Both the position numbers and the translations under genes were made by a program. From an uncultured Prevotella sp. (GTDB lineage: Bacteria > Bacteroidota > Bacteroidia > Bacteroidales > Bacteroidaceae): a stretch of DNA of 35,551 bases. The stretch covers positions 1 to 35,551 of the forward strand of contig OMVI01000087.1 of assembly GCA_900314455.1 (NCBI GenBank). Reading direction: 5' to 3'. The notes beneath the pieces are model-generated. The model was not told the DNA's origin, did not search any database, and saw only the letters and a list, made by a program, of their open reading frames with translations. Shown piece by piece: positions 14,738-24,233 of this stretch (its first letter is position 1; every line of letters begins with the position of its first letter).

Positions 14738-16258
14738 ATGAAGATATTTACAGGTGCTCAAATCCATGAGCTCGACAATTATACAATACAACATGAGCCT
14801 ATCAAGTCGATTGATTTGATGGAGCGGGCTTCGAAGGCTTTGACCGGAGCCATAATGCAACGGTGGGACAACCGCACCCCTGTTGTAGTTTTTGCTGGGC
14901 CCGGCAACAACGGTGGTGATGCCCTTGCAGTGGCGCGGATGCTGGCTGAGCAGGGCTATTCGGTAAAGGTTTATCTCTTCAATATCACCGGACGGCTCAG
15001 CGACGACTGTGCAATTAACCGCCAGCGTGTCCGCGACAGTAAGCGGATAAAGGACTTTACCGAGGTCACCGTACAGTTCGACCCACCTGAGTTGGACTCT
15101 TCGATGCTCGTGGTCGACGGCCTTTTCGGCTCCGGAATTAACAAACCGCTTGCTGGGGGCTTTGCCTCACTGGTGAAATACATCAACCAAAGTCCGGCGA
15201 AAGTTGTCAGTATCGACATGCCTTCGGGCTTAATGACGGAGGATAACTCGTATAATGTGCGTGCGAACATCATCCATGCCGATGTGACACTGACTCTTCA
15301 CGGTCGCAAACTGTCGATGTTCCTCGCCGATTGCCAAGAGTTCCTGGGCGAAGTGCAGGTCCTTGACATCCGACTTAGCCAGGAATACGTCGACAAGACG
15401 AAAGCTTTGTACGTCGTGCCGGAGGAGAATGACATCCGCAAACGCCTTCTGCCCCGTGACGATTTCGCACATAAAGGCTCCATGGGCAATGCCCTTATCA
15501 TTGCAGGAAGCTACGGAATGTCGGGCGCCGCTATACTTGCGACGCGTGCCTGCTTGCGTTCAGGAGTGGGGAAGGTGACCGTCCATACACCGCGGAAGAA
15601 CTACGATATCATGCAGATTAGTGTTCCGGAAGCTGTTATGCAAATGGACCACGAGGAAACATACTTCTCCGAGTCGGTCGACAGCGATGACTTCGATGCC
15701 GTGGGCATAGGTCCGGGACTTGGACAGCAGGAGAACACCGCCATCGCCCTTATCTCGCAGCTTCGCCGTGTGCAGTGTCCTGTTGTCGTGGATGCCGACG
15801 CCCTGAACATACTAGCTAATCATCGGGCGTGGATGCAGCAACTCCCGAAAGGCGTTATCATGACTCCGCATCCCAAGGAGTTTGACCGTCTCTCCGGAAT
15901 AGCTTCCAATGGAAGTTACGAAAGATTGCATCGTGCACAGGAATTGGCGCAGCGTATAGGTGCGTACATTATATTAAAAGGTCACTATTCGGCACTATGT
16001 CTGCCCGATGGAGGCGTCATTTTCAACCCGACAGGTAACAGCGGAATGGCCACAGCGGGAAGTGGTGACGTGCTGACGGGCATCATCACCGCCCTGCTTG
16101 CTCGTGGATATCATCGCAGCGATGCGTGTCTGCTTGGCATGTACCTGCACGGTCTCGCTGGAGACATTGCTGCCCGTGAAGTCGGAAAGGAAAGTCTTGT
16201 AGCAGGGGACATCATTAAATATCTGCCAAAAGCATTCCTCGCATTGGAGAAAGGATAA
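14738..16258 (+). CDS. nnr: Bifunctional NAD(P)H-hydrate repair enzyme
   Basis: A 506-residue fusion of two repair enzymes. Residues 1-220 are the YjeF_N epimerase that interconverts R and S forms of NAD(P)H hydrate (AGPGNNGGDAL at 53-63). About 230-506 is the ADP/ATP-dependent dehydratase of the ribokinase fold (FAHKGSMGNALIIAGSYGMS, VVVDADALNIL, MTPHPKEFDRL, NSGMATAGSGDVLTGIITAL). Together they restore NADH and NADPH damaged by hydration. The start sits just after the promoter box, so its mRNA is probably near-leaderless. It is divergent from hpt and converges on parC with a shared terminator. Confidence 0.96.
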   Translation: MKIFTGAQIHELDNYTIQHEPIKSIDLMERASKALTGAIMQRWDNRTPVVVFAGPGNNGGDALAVARMLAEQGYSVKVYLFNITGRLSDDCAINRQRVRDSKRIKDFTEVTVQFDPPELDSSMLVVDGLFGSGINKPLAGGFASLVKYINQSPAKVVSIDMPSGLMTEDNSYNVRANIIHADVTLTLHGRKLSMFLADCQEFLGEVQVLDIRLSQEYVDKTKALYVVPEENDIRKRLLPRDDFAHKGSMGNALIIAGSYGMSGAAILATRACLRSGVGKVTVHTPRKNYDIMQISVPEAVMQMDHEETYFSESVDSDDFDAVGIGPGLGQQENTAIALISQLRRVQCPVVVDADALNILANHRAWMQQLPKGVIMTPHPKEFDRLSGIASNGSYERLHRAQELAQRIGAYIILKGHYSALCLPDGGVIFNPTGNSGMATAGSGDVLTGIITALLARGYHRSDACLLGMYLHGLAGDIAAREVGKESLVAGDIIKYLPKAFLALEKG

Positions 16259-16327
16259 CCTTCGGGAACGGAATGACTGCCAATCAATAATCCCAATAAT
16301 AAGCAATTATAACAGAAAATATAAACG

Positions 16328-16369
16328 AAAATATCCGCAAATGGACTCGTTGCCATTTGCGGATATTTT
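16328..16369. terminator. Bidirectional terminator between nnr and parC
   Basis: A perfect 17-bp inverted repeat: AAAATATCCGCAAATGG (16328-16344) and its reverse complement (16353-16369), with an 8-nt loop. The A/T ends give a T-rich 3' side on both strands. It sits 70 nt after nnr and 19 nt after parC. Confidence 0.9.
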
Positions 16370-16387
16370 GTTTTGTGGCGGAAACGA

Positions 16388-19165
16388 TTATTCGTCGGGG
16401 AACAACTCCAACTGACCAGTAATCTCATCGATTACCTGCCGCTGCGATTTGCCTGCGTCCGGGTCGAGGTTCTCTGGCTCGTTGCTGTCTGATTCCGTGT
16501 CAGCAGCATCGTCGTCATTATCGTTTTCCTCCGGCTCAGGGAAGCGTGTAGGCTCCAATTCATCGATATGGTCAACCGTGTAGGTAGTGATGCGCTTGCC
16601 TTTCGCCTTAATTCCCTTTATGCCGACAAACTGTTCGCAGTCGATTTCCTCATGTCCGCGAGCCGCGTCGTGACCTCCGTAGACAACATCGATGCGCGGA
16701 TAGACCGTGTCGGTGAGCAAAACGAGTTGCGAATTTGGGTTTTCGCCGATGAACGACTGCTTCTTCTTGCTCTCCTCCATATAGAACCGCTTCAGATAAG
16801 GGTAGCCCTGGTTGTCGGCATCGTAAACAACGGCAGTCCAAACCTTCTTCGCATCGAACTTCTCTATGCGCATAATGTCGCCGTCGTAGTGGTTGTTCGG
16901 GTCGAAGTTGGTGAAGTAGTACTCGCCATTCTTCAGTATAACTAGAATTAGGTCACCATCGTTGAACTCGCCAAGCAGCGTTCCGTGGTTGTCGAAGTTT
17001 ATGCGGTTGACATCCGGGTCGAACCAAACCTTGCGCCCGCCGAGTGTCGAATGACCGTGACTCTTTAGCGAAATGCGGTGTATACTCTCACGTGTGAGAA
17101 TGTTTCCGCGTGCCGCACGTCCCTTAATCTTTATATCCGAGAAGTCCTTTTCAAGGAAGATGTTCTGCCGTTTCTTCTTTGTGTTCGGGTTCAGCGTCAC
17201 CTTTATGACCTCCGCCTCTCCGTTAGGGTTAGCGGTGAAGTACATAACCTTCGAGCCCGGAGTGCCGTTTGTGAGGTCGTATTCACGGTCGCGGGTAATC
17301 GAAGTGATATTGAATCGCTTTATATAGTACGGCCCCGTCTTTCCGTCACGGTAGACAACATTGTATATTGTACGCTTGTCGTTCTTCTTGAAGACCTGCA
17401 CGTGTAGTATATTTTTGCCCACAAAGACCTTGTCCTGTATCTTAATGACTTTGTACTTTCCGTCCTTGTAGAACACGATAACATCATCGAGGTCAGAGCA
17501 GTTCTGTACGAATTCAGCCTTCTTGAGCCCGTATCCGACGAAGCCCTCTTTGCGGTCAACATACAGTTTCTCGTTTTTCTCAGCGACCTTTGCCGCAATG
17601 ATGGTGTCGAACGAGCGTATCTCGGTGCGCCGCGGGTGGTCCTTGCCGTACTTCTTCTGCAGAAACTGGAACCACTCTATTGTCACACGGGTCATCTCGC
17701 TGAGGTCTTTGTTGATGCCGGCGATTTCGTCCTTGATGCGTGCAATTAGTTCCTCGTTCTTGTCTTTGTTGAATTTTGCGATGCGCTGCATCTTTATTTC
17801 AAGCAGACGAAGTATGTCATCCTTGCGCACTTCACGAATGAACTGGGGATAGAACGGTGTCAGCCGCTCGTCAATATACTCGCAGAGCTCATTGGTATTC
17901 TTAGCGTTCTCGAACGGTTTGCCCTTGTATATGCGCTCCTCAATGAATATTTGCTCCAGCGAGGCATAGAAAAGCTGCTCCTCAAGTTCGCCCTTCCGTA
18001 TTTCGAGCTCACGCTTAAGAAGACCCTTCGTGCGGTCAACGCTGTGGCGGAGGACGTCGCTTATGGTGAGGAACAACGGCTTGTTGTTCTCGATGACACA
18101 ACAGTTCGGCGCGATGTTAATCTCGCAATCGGTGAAGGCATATAGTGCATCGATGGTCTTGTCGGAACTTACGCCAGGCGAAAGGTGCAACTGTATCTCC
18201 ACCTCACGTGCCGTCATATCCTCGACTTTGCGTATCTTCAGCTTGCCTTTCTCCACCGCCTTTGTTATGCTCTCTTGCAAAGAGTTGGCCGTCTTGGTAT
18301 ATGGTATTTCACGAATGACGAGCGTCTTGTTGTCAAGTTTTTCTATCTTGGCGCGCACTTTGAGCGTTCCGCCACGCTGTCCGTCGTTGTACTTCGACAC
18401 ATCGATGCTTCCGCCGGTCGGGAAATCGGGGTAAAGCTGGAAGTCCTCGCCGCGCAAATAGCTTATAGCAGCCTCGCAAATCTCATTCAGATTATGAGGT
18501 AGTATGCGTGACGACAGACCAACAGCGATACCGTTGGCACCCTGAGCCAGCAGCAACGGGAACTTCACCGGCAGCGTCACCGGCTCTTTGTTACGTCCGT
18601 CGTAGCTTAGCTGCCACTCAGTGGTCTTCGGATTGAACACCGTATCAAGCGCGAACTTCGACAGACGTGCCTCGATGTAACGCGGAGCGGCGGCAGAGTC
18701 GCCCGTGAGAATGTTTCCCCAGTTACCCTGCGTGTCAATAAGCAGTTCCTTCTGGCCCAACTGTACGAGCGCGTCGCCAATGGAAGCGTCGCCGTGCGGG
18801 TGGTATTGCATGGTATGACCGACGATGTTCGCCACCTTGTTGTAGCGTCCGTCGTCCATCTGTTTCATAGAGTGGAGAATACGGCGCTGCACCGGTTTCA
18901 GTCCATCGTCGATGTTCGGAACGGCACGGTCGAGTATAACGTAGCTCGCATAATCGAGAAACCAGTTCTTGTACATTCCCGACAGATGGTGAACAGCCGA
19001 AGCATCGAACCTGTCGGCGGGCTTATAGTCGCTGTGCTCGTCAACGGTCAGGTCCTCGTAGTCGAGCGTTTGCTCACCGTCGCTGACATTCGCCTGCTCG
19101 TCCTGCTCTCCGTTCTTGTCCTTTATCTCGTCGTCTTTTCCGTTGTTTATATTATCGTTGTCCAT
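16388..19165 (-). CDS. parC: DNA topoisomerase IV subunit A
   Basis: A 925-residue type IIA topoisomerase A subunit. An acidic, non-conserved N-terminal tail of about 50 residues precedes the winged-helix domain; the catalytic Tyr is Y163 in SAAAPRYIEARLS, and KPVQRRILHSM and YHPHGDASIGDALV are typical. A coiled-coil gate region and a C-terminal beta-pinwheel-like domain follow, ending in a long acidic tail. With ParE it separates linked daughter chromosomes. Assignment to ParC rather than GyrA rests on the Bacteroidetes form of the HPHGDASIGDALVQLGQK region and the lack of a GyrA box. At the position of the quinolone-contact Ser (GyrA Ser83) it has Ala127. It is divergent from glyS; parE is not in the window. 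Confidence 0.92.
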   Translation of the reverse strand: MDNDNINNGKDDEIKDKNGEQDEQANVSDGEQTLDYEDLTVDEHSDYKPADRFDASAVHHLSGMYKNWFLDYASYVILDRAVPNIDDGLKPVQRRILHSMKQMDDGRYNKVANIVGHTMQYHPHGDASIGDALVQLGQKELLIDTQGNWGNILTGDSAAAPRYIEARLSKFALDTVFNPKTTEWQLSYDGRNKEPVTLPVKFPLLLAQGANGIAVGLSSRILPHNLNEICEAAISYLRGEDFQLYPDFPTGGSIDVSKYNDGQRGGTLKVRAKIEKLDNKTLVIREIPYTKTANSLQESITKAVEKGKLKIRKVEDMTAREVEIQLHLSPGVSSDKTIDALYAFTDCEINIAPNCCVIENNKPLFLTISDVLRHSVDRTKGLLKRELEIRKGELEEQLFYASLEQIFIEERIYKGKPFENAKNTNELCEYIDERLTPFYPQFIREVRKDDILRLLEIKMQRIAKFNKDKNEELIARIKDEIAGINKDLSEMTRVTIEWFQFLQKKYGKDHPRRTEIRSFDTIIAAKVAEKNEKLYVDRKEGFVGYGLKKAEFVQNCSDLDDVIVFYKDGKYKVIKIQDKVFVGKNILHVQVFKKNDKRTIYNVVYRDGKTGPYYIKRFNITSITRDREYDLTNGTPGSKVMYFTANPNGEAEVIKVTLNPNTKKKRQNIFLEKDFSDIKIKGRAARGNILTRESIHRISLKSHGHSTLGGRKVWFDPDVNRINFDNHGTLLGEFNDGDLILVILKNGEYYFTNFDPNNHYDGDIMRIEKFDAKKVWTAVVYDADNQGYPYLKRFYMEESKKKQSFIGENPNSQLVLLTDTVYPRIDVVYGGHDAARGHEEIDCEQFVGIKGIKAKGKRITTYTVDHIDELEPTRFPEPEENDNDDDAADTESDSNEPENLDPDAGKSQRQVIDEITGQLELFPDE

Positions 19166-19206
19166 AAATGGATATGTCGTTTGTTACAGTTTGTGAAATA
19201 TGTATG

Positions 19207-19237
19207 CAAAGATAATAATTTTTTATGATTTGGCAAA
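19207..19237 (-). promoter_or_regulatory. Promoter of parC
   Basis: Minus strand: TTTG (19237-19234), 19-nt gap, TATCTTTG (19214-19207). Leader of about 35 nt. Confidence 0.85.
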
Positions 19238-19262
19238 GGAAAGGTAACTTTTAGAAGTTCAT

Positions 19263-19294
19263 TTTGGTAGGCTCGATAAAATAATGTATCTTTG
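19263..19294 (+). promoter_or_regulatory. Promoter of glyS
   Basis: TTTG (19263-19266), 20-nt gap, TATCTTTG (19287-19294). The in-frame ATG at 19284 overlaps this -7 box, so it cannot start glyS. Confidence 0.85.
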
Positions 19295-19337
19295 CACTTT
19301 AAAAGAACAAAACAACATAAAAAGATATCATATTATC

Positions 19338-20885
19338 ATGGCACAAGAAGATGTTTTCAAGAAGATTGTAAGCCATTGCAAAGAGTACGGCTTTGTCTTC
19401 CCAAGTTCAGAAATCTATCCTGATGGCCTCGCCGCCGTCTATGACTACGGACCAAACGGCGTTGAGCTCAAGAACAACATAAAGAAATACTGGTGGGACT
19501 CAATGGTTCTGCTTCACAACAATATCGTCGGAATCGACGCCGCTATCTTCATGAACCCTACTGTCTGGAAGGCAAGCGGCCACGTCGACGCCTTCAACGA
19601 CCCGCTCATTGACAACCGTGACTCGAAGAAGCGTTATCGTGCTGACAATCTGATAGAAGACCAGATAGCAAAGTACGACGAGAAGATTGAGAAGGAAGTC
19701 AAGAAAGCCGCCAAGAAGTATGGCGACGCCTTCGATGAGGCTGAGTTCCGCGCTACCAACAAGCGCGTTCTCGAGCATCAGAAGAAGCGCGACGACCTCC
19801 ATGCACGCTACACCGCTGCCATGCAGGGTCCAGACTTGGCTGAGCTCAAGCAGATTATCCTCGACGAGGGCATAGCAGACCCGATTTCAGGAACCAAGAA
19901 CTGGACCGACGTCCGTCAGTTCAACCTTATGTTCTCGACAGAGATGGGCTCTGCTTCTGACGCAACCAAGAAGATATACCTTCGTCCGGAGACAGCTCAG
20001 GGCATATTTGTCAACTTCCTGAACGTACAGCGCACGACCCGCCAGAAGCTTCCGTTCGGTATCGCTCAGATAGGTAAGGCTTTCCGTAACGAGATTGTTG
20101 CCCGTCAGTTTGTGTTCCGAATGCGTGAGTTCGAGCAGATGGAGATGCAGTTCTTCTGCCAGCCTGGCACCGAGATGAAGTGGTTTGAGTACTGGAAGAA
20201 GCACCGTCTGCAGTGGCACGAGGCTCTTGGTATGGGTGACGAAAACTATCGCTTCCACGACCATGAGAAACTTGCTTTCTATGCAAATGCCGCTACCGAC
20301 ATCGAGTTCAAGATGCCGTTCGGCTTCAAGGAGGTAGAGGGTATCCACTCGCGCACCAACTACGACCTGTCGCAGCATGAGAAGTTCTCAGGCACGAAGA
20401 TGCGTTACTTCGACCCGGATACCAACGAGAGCTACGTTCCTTACGACGTTGAGACCTCTATCGGTGTAGACCGTATGTTCCTGTCGGTTATGTGCCACAG
20501 CTACGACGAGGAGAAACTCGAGAACGGCTCTACACGTGTCGTCCTGCGTCTGCCGGAGCCTCTCGCTCCAATCAAGTGCGCAGTGCTGCCGCTTGTCAAC
20601 AAGGACGGACTGCCAGAGAAGGCCCTCGAGATACAGAACGAGCTGAAGTTCCACTTCACCACACACATAGAGTCGAAGGATTCAATCGGAAAACGCTACC
20701 GTCGTCAGGACGCAATCGGAACTCCTTTCTGCGTAACCGTCGACGGCGACACGCTGAAGGACAACACCGTCACAATACGTTTCCGCGACTCTATGAAGCA
20801 GGAGCGCGTGCCAATCGCGAACCTCCGCTCTATCATAGAGGACCGCGTGTCCATCACTTCTCTGCTTAAGAAACTCGACGTATGA
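19338..20885 (+). CDS. glyS: Glycyl-tRNA synthetase, homodimeric class II type
   Basis: A 515-residue class IIa synthetase that charges tRNA-Gly. It is the single-chain (alpha-2) form: the N-terminus FPSSEIYPDGLAAVYDYGPN carries the motif that opens these enzymes, RNEIVARQFVFRMREFEQME is motif 2, and the C-terminal anticodon-binding domain begins near APIKCAVLPLV. An insertion with Lys/Glu-rich helices (about 105-175) is usual for this form. The ORF could begin at 19284, but that ATG lies in the promoter, so MAQEDVFKKIV at 19338 is chosen. Its stop overlaps the next start (ATGA), so the FKBP lipoprotein is translated with it. Confidence 0.97.
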   Translation: MAQEDVFKKIVSHCKEYGFVFPSSEIYPDGLAAVYDYGPNGVELKNNIKKYWWDSMVLLHNNIVGIDAAIFMNPTVWKASGHVDAFNDPLIDNRDSKKRYRADNLIEDQIAKYDEKIEKEVKKAAKKYGDAFDEAEFRATNKRVLEHQKKRDDLHARYTAAMQGPDLAELKQIILDEGIADPISGTKNWTDVRQFNLMFSTEMGSASDATKKIYLRPETAQGIFVNFLNVQRTTRQKLPFGIAQIGKAFRNEIVARQFVFRMREFEQMEMQFFCQPGTEMKWFEYWKKHRLQWHEALGMGDENYRFHDHEKLAFYANAATDIEFKMPFGFKEVEGIHSRTNYDLSQHEKFSGTKMRYFDPDTNESYVPYDVETSIGVDRMFLSVMCHSYDEEKLENGSTRVVLRLPEPLAPIKCAVLPLVNKDGLPEKALEIQNELKFHFTTHIESKDSIGKRYRRQDAIGTPFCVTVDGDTLKDNTVTIRFRDSMKQERVPIANLRSIIEDRVSITSLLKKLDV

Positions 20886-21643
20886 TAAAATCACACACAA
20901 ATAATATCATCAGCAATCTTACCCCGGCACTTGCCTGGGTAGGGTTGCTTTTCGTTTCACTGCTCTTTGTGTCTTGCTCGGATGACGACGATGATGCCAA
21001 CGAGTGGGAAAACTGGCAGACCAAGAACGATACGTACTGGTCCGACCTCTACACGCAGACGCAACAGCGCATTGCGGCAGGCGATACGACGTGGAAGATT
21101 ATCCCTAGCTGGACGCTTGTAGACCAGCATCCTTCTGACGGTTCATCGGCAATCAACCTCGCCCCGACCGACTATATCATCGTACATGTTGAGGAGAGCG
21201 GAAGGGGAACGACATCGCCAATGTACACAGACTCTGTCCGCATTCACTACCTCGGGCGTATGATACCGTCCCCAACCTATACGGCAGGACTCATTTTCGA
21301 CGCCAGCTACGACTATACGCAGGGCTACAACCTCGCTACCATGCGTCCGTATGACAGCAGAACGGGAAGTTTCATAAAGGGATTTACAACTGCTCTGCTC
21401 AATATGCACAAGGGTGACCGCTGGATGGTGTACATTCCTTATCGGCTGGCTTACGGAACGACAACTCCGGGAAGCACCAGCACGACTACTAAAACGGGCT
21501 CATACTCTTCTACGAGCACATCCAGTACAATTCAGCCTTGCTCCAATCTAATCTTCGATATTACCCTCGTCGACTTCTTTAAGCCAGGTGAGAAAATCCC
21601 AGTGGTGTACAGTAAGCAGAACGAGTGGGGCGGAGAAGATTGA
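20882..21643 (+). CDS. FKBP-type peptidyl-prolyl isomerase lipoprotein
   Basis: A 253-residue lipoprotein: a hydrophobic segment ending FVSLLFVSC at the lipobox Cys, then an acidic stretch (SDDDDDANE), as is common for surface-exposed lipoproteins of Bacteroidetes. The FKBP domain occupies about residues 90-240: DSVRIHYLGRMI, GLIFDASYDYT, SFIKGFTTALLNMHKGDRW and PYRLAYG are the usual FKBP blocks, followed by IQPCSNLIFDITLVDF. A Thr/Ser-rich loop of about 20 residues interrupts the domain after LAYGTTTPG. It catalyses proline isomerisation and likely helps fold envelope proteins. The 4-nt overlap with glyS indicates coupled translation, though the two functions look unrelated. Confidence 0.9.
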   Translation: MIKSHTNNIISNLTPALAWVGLLFVSLLFVSCSDDDDDANEWENWQTKNDTYWSDLYTQTQQRIAAGDTTWKIIPSWTLVDQHPSDGSSAINLAPTDYIIVHVEESGRGTTSPMYTDSVRIHYLGRMIPSPTYTAGLIFDASYDYTQGYNLATMRPYDSRTGSFIKGFTTALLNMHKGDRWMVYIPYRLAYGTTTPGSTSTTTKTGSYSSTSTSSTIQPCSNLIFDITLVDFFKPGEKIPVVYSKQNEWGGED

Positions 21644-21770
21644 AAGAGGGAAAAATTGAAAGAATGAAATAATGAAAAGGAGGATTGCGGATAGTCATTT
21701 TTAATAAAGCAATCCTAAGAGAATGCGGTTTGTAAACACAGGCTTCGCATTCGCAAGATATACAAAAAGC

Positions 21771-21812
21771 AACGCGATGTCGGCATCTCGCCGGCACCGC
21801 GTTTTGTTTTTA
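21771..21812. terminator. Terminator between the FKBP gene and the PL9 gene
   Basis: AACGCGATGTCGGC (21771-21784) pairs with GCCGGCACCGCGTT (21790-21803), 14 bp with one mismatch and one wobble, loop ATCTC. It is followed by TTGTTTTT on the + side and preceded by a run of A, so it can serve both converging genes. Confidence 0.85.
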
Positions 21813-21828
21813 TTCAGGTTTGTATTAT

Positions 21829-24006
21829 TTATTTCACGATGAATTTCTGACTCTTGCTCTGTCCGTTGATATCGAGATGCAGGATATAGACGCCGCGCTG
21901 CAAGCCTGCAGGAAGCGGATAGCTGTACTCTGCGCCGTCGGTGGCGTTCAAGTCAGCAATTGTACCGAGGTTGCCGCCCTGCAATGAGAACAGGCGGAGC
22001 GTCGCATGGCCACCCTTAGGCGTCGTGAAGACAGCGCTGTTGTAGTTGTAGCTGACCTTCAAGGTGACGTCCTCGCTGCCGTTGATTATCATCTGGGAAA
22101 CGGCTGTTGTGCCAGCCGGAGTCCACTCATAAGGACCAAGGTCGCGTGCGGAACCATATACAGGCTCGTAGGTGAACGGATAGTCCTTCATCATTTCACA
22201 TTCAGCATACTTGTCGATACCTGCATCGATGAGTTTCGAAGCCTGACGCAGACGGGCGAAGCGCGTTGGCATGCTGCCGTCGGCCTGACGAGGTGCCTTA
22301 GCGTCCTCCTGAGACAGCGATACATAGTCGGATGCAGAGAAACCACCGATGATGACGTCATTGTTCCATGCCTTCTTGTTCTCCTTAGGTATTGCGTTGT
22401 TGCTGTTGATGGCACCGTTGGAACCGATTTCGATGTTGCCGAAGCATACATTGTTGAAGAATGAGAAGTTGGTAGCGTCAGCATCCTCGAACATGAAGTC
22501 GTAACCATTGTTGAAGGCAAGGCAGTTCACGAGTTTCACGCCGCCCTTATGGGAGTTCTCGTCGAAGCCTTTGACAGAGCCGGTCTTGTTGTTGTCGAAT
22601 GCAACGCAGCGCCAGCACTCGTGGATGCCCTTAGAAGAGCCGCCCGAACCGTTACCGCCGAGCTTGATACCGTTACCGTTGCCCTGGAAGGAACCTCCTG
22701 TTTCGCCTGCCCAGCCGAAGTTTTCCTGCTTACCGGAGTTCCACTCCCAGCACTCGATGAGCTTCACGGCGTAGTCGGTTTCATAGAGGTCCCAGCCGTC
22801 GTCGGCGTTGTCCCATGCACGGCAGCGGATGAAGCGGTTGCCGATACCATTGTGCATCTTACATGCGAAGCCGTCGGCGTCGGAGCCACGGTTGTCGGAG
22901 TCGTAGTTGAGATATGAGTCACAGTCGATGATGTCATTGTAAGAGCACCATGTTCCGTCGTTGCTGCTGGCCAGACCGCCAACGGAATTCGAGAAGTTAT
23001 GACCGAAACCGAGCTGTATTCCGGAGTCGTCGTTGTAGGAGAATGTACAGTTGCGAATGATGTTGTGTGAGCCTTCGAGCTTTATTCCGTTATCTCCGGC
23101 GTGCGTGATGTGCAGTCCGCTGATGTTCCAATAGCCTGCTTCGTAAGAGATAAGCATACCACGGACGGACACTTTCTTAGGCTGGTCCTTGAAGTTAAGT
23201 ACAGGGAACTCGCCCGGGAAGGTCTTGATGGTGAACCAGTGGTCGGCATCGCCCTTCTTGGTAATGCGTACAGTAGTCTTCGAACCGTCCTCCATGTAGT
23301 TAGGATAGTACGTTCCGCCGCGGACATAAATTGTGTCGCCGGCTACTGCTTTGTTCACTGCAACCTGAAGGTTGTAGAACGGATGCTCCCACGAACCGTC
23401 ACCGCTGTCGTCGGCAGCCCACGGAGCAACGTAGATACAGTGCTCAACGCTGTGAGGACCGTTGTACGGAATGGTGTCCTGAGGGTCCGGATTGACTGGC
23501 TCGTCACCAGGGTCACCGCCGCTGCTAGCCGAGCCGTAGCCAATGCTAACATTGTCGATGTAAACTGTTCCGCTTGCTACAGAGAAGCGGATGAGCACCG
23601 ATGTGTCGCCCTCGCCCGACTGTACGCTGACGGAAGCTGAGCCGTAAGTAGAGTTGGAAGAAGATGTGGCCTTACCAATCTCCGTCCATGTAGCGCCGCC
23701 GTCGGTCGATTTCTCGACGATGATGACTTTGCCGGAACCCGATGCGCGGTGGTTGAACGTCACGCTCGTAGGCTTGTCGATGGCAGGAGTAATCATACTC
23801 GACCCGCTAGGCATGCAAGCACGCATGCTGCCGTTGTCGGTCTTGCCATAGACCATGTTGAACTGCCACGTTCCCGATGGCAGTGTCACCTCACCGGTGG
23901 TGCCTGATGACGGCATACCAGTGTCGAAATTCTCTGTCAGAGTCGCTGCCTTCATGCATAAGATGGTCATGAAGAGTACCAGCGCGGTAGTAAAGATACG
24001 TTTCAT
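21829..24006 (-). CDS. Secreted pectate lyase, polysaccharide lyase family 9, with type IX secretion tail
   Basis: A 725-residue extracellular enzyme. Residues 1-20 are a signal peptide; about 21-158 form a beta-sandwich with carbohydrate-binding-module style (TENFDTGMPSSG to VYIDNVSIGYG); a Pro/Asp/Gly linker follows; about 190-630 is a right-handed beta-helix. The calcium site of PL9 is visible: D378, D402, D403 and D406, with spacing matching D209, D233, D234 and D237 of Dickeya Pel9A, and K448 in GNGIKLGG is the likely base. The last 85 residues (VYILHLDINGQSKSQKFIVK) are a type A C-terminal sorting domain for type IX secretion. It probably cleaves polygalacturonate at the cell surface. 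It has its own promoter. Confidence 0.93.
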   Translation of the reverse strand: MKRIFTTALVLFMTILCMKAATLTENFDTGMPSSGTTGEVTLPSGTWQFNMVYGKTDNGSMRACMPSGSSMITPAIDKPTSVTFNHRASGSGKVIIVEKSTDGGATWTEIGKATSSSNSTYGSASVSVQSGEGDTSVLIRFSVASGTVYIDNVSIGYGSASSGGDPGDEPVNPDPQDTIPYNGPHSVEHCIYVAPWAADDSGDGSWEHPFYNLQVAVNKAVAGDTIYVRGGTYYPNYMEDGSKTTVRITKKGDADHWFTIKTFPGEFPVLNFKDQPKKVSVRGMLISYEAGYWNISGLHITHAGDNGIKLEGSHNIIRNCTFSYNDDSGIQLGFGHNFSNSVGGLASSNDGTWCSYNDIIDCDSYLNYDSDNRGSDADGFACKMHNGIGNRFIRCRAWDNADDGWDLYETDYAVKLIECWEWNSGKQENFGWAGETGGSFQGNGNGIKLGGNGSGGSSKGIHECWRCVAFDNNKTGSVKGFDENSHKGGVKLVNCLAFNNGYDFMFEDADATNFSFFNNVCFGNIEIGSNGAINSNNAIPKENKKAWNNDVIIGGFSASDYVSLSQEDAKAPRQADGSMPTRFARLRQASKLIDAGIDKYAECEMMKDYPFTYEPVYGSARDLGPYEWTPAGTTAVSQMIINGSEDVTLKVSYNYNSAVFTTPKGGHATLRLFSLQGGNLGTIADLNATDGAEYSYPLPAGLQRGVYILHLDINGQSKSQKFIVK

Positions 24007-24055
24007 GTGATTGGTTTTGTTTTAGTAAATTGTATGCTTATATCAGTAATGTGTG

Positions 24056-24087
24056 CAAAGTTAATGTTAAAAATCGATATTACCAAA
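24056..24087 (-). promoter_or_regulatory. Promoter of the PL9 pectate lyase gene
   Basis: Minus strand: TTTG (24087-24084), 20-nt gap, TAACTTTG (24063-24056), a full consensus match. The leader would be about 43 nt. Confidence 0.88.
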
Positions 24088-24233
24088 CGTTTTGGAAAAA
24101 TAATCTGAGATTTCGTTATATTTCCTAATTGCCTGATAAAGTAGAGTGTACAACCTCCATTTTTAATTATCTTACAGGACGAGCCCTTCTCAAGTCTTAC
24201 ATATATTGTGGTTTTCTGAATCCCAAACAGCCA

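Noticed and set aside
19284-19337. Upstream start for glyS
   Set aside because: The ATG overlaps the -7 promoter box and the extra residues are not conserved in the family.
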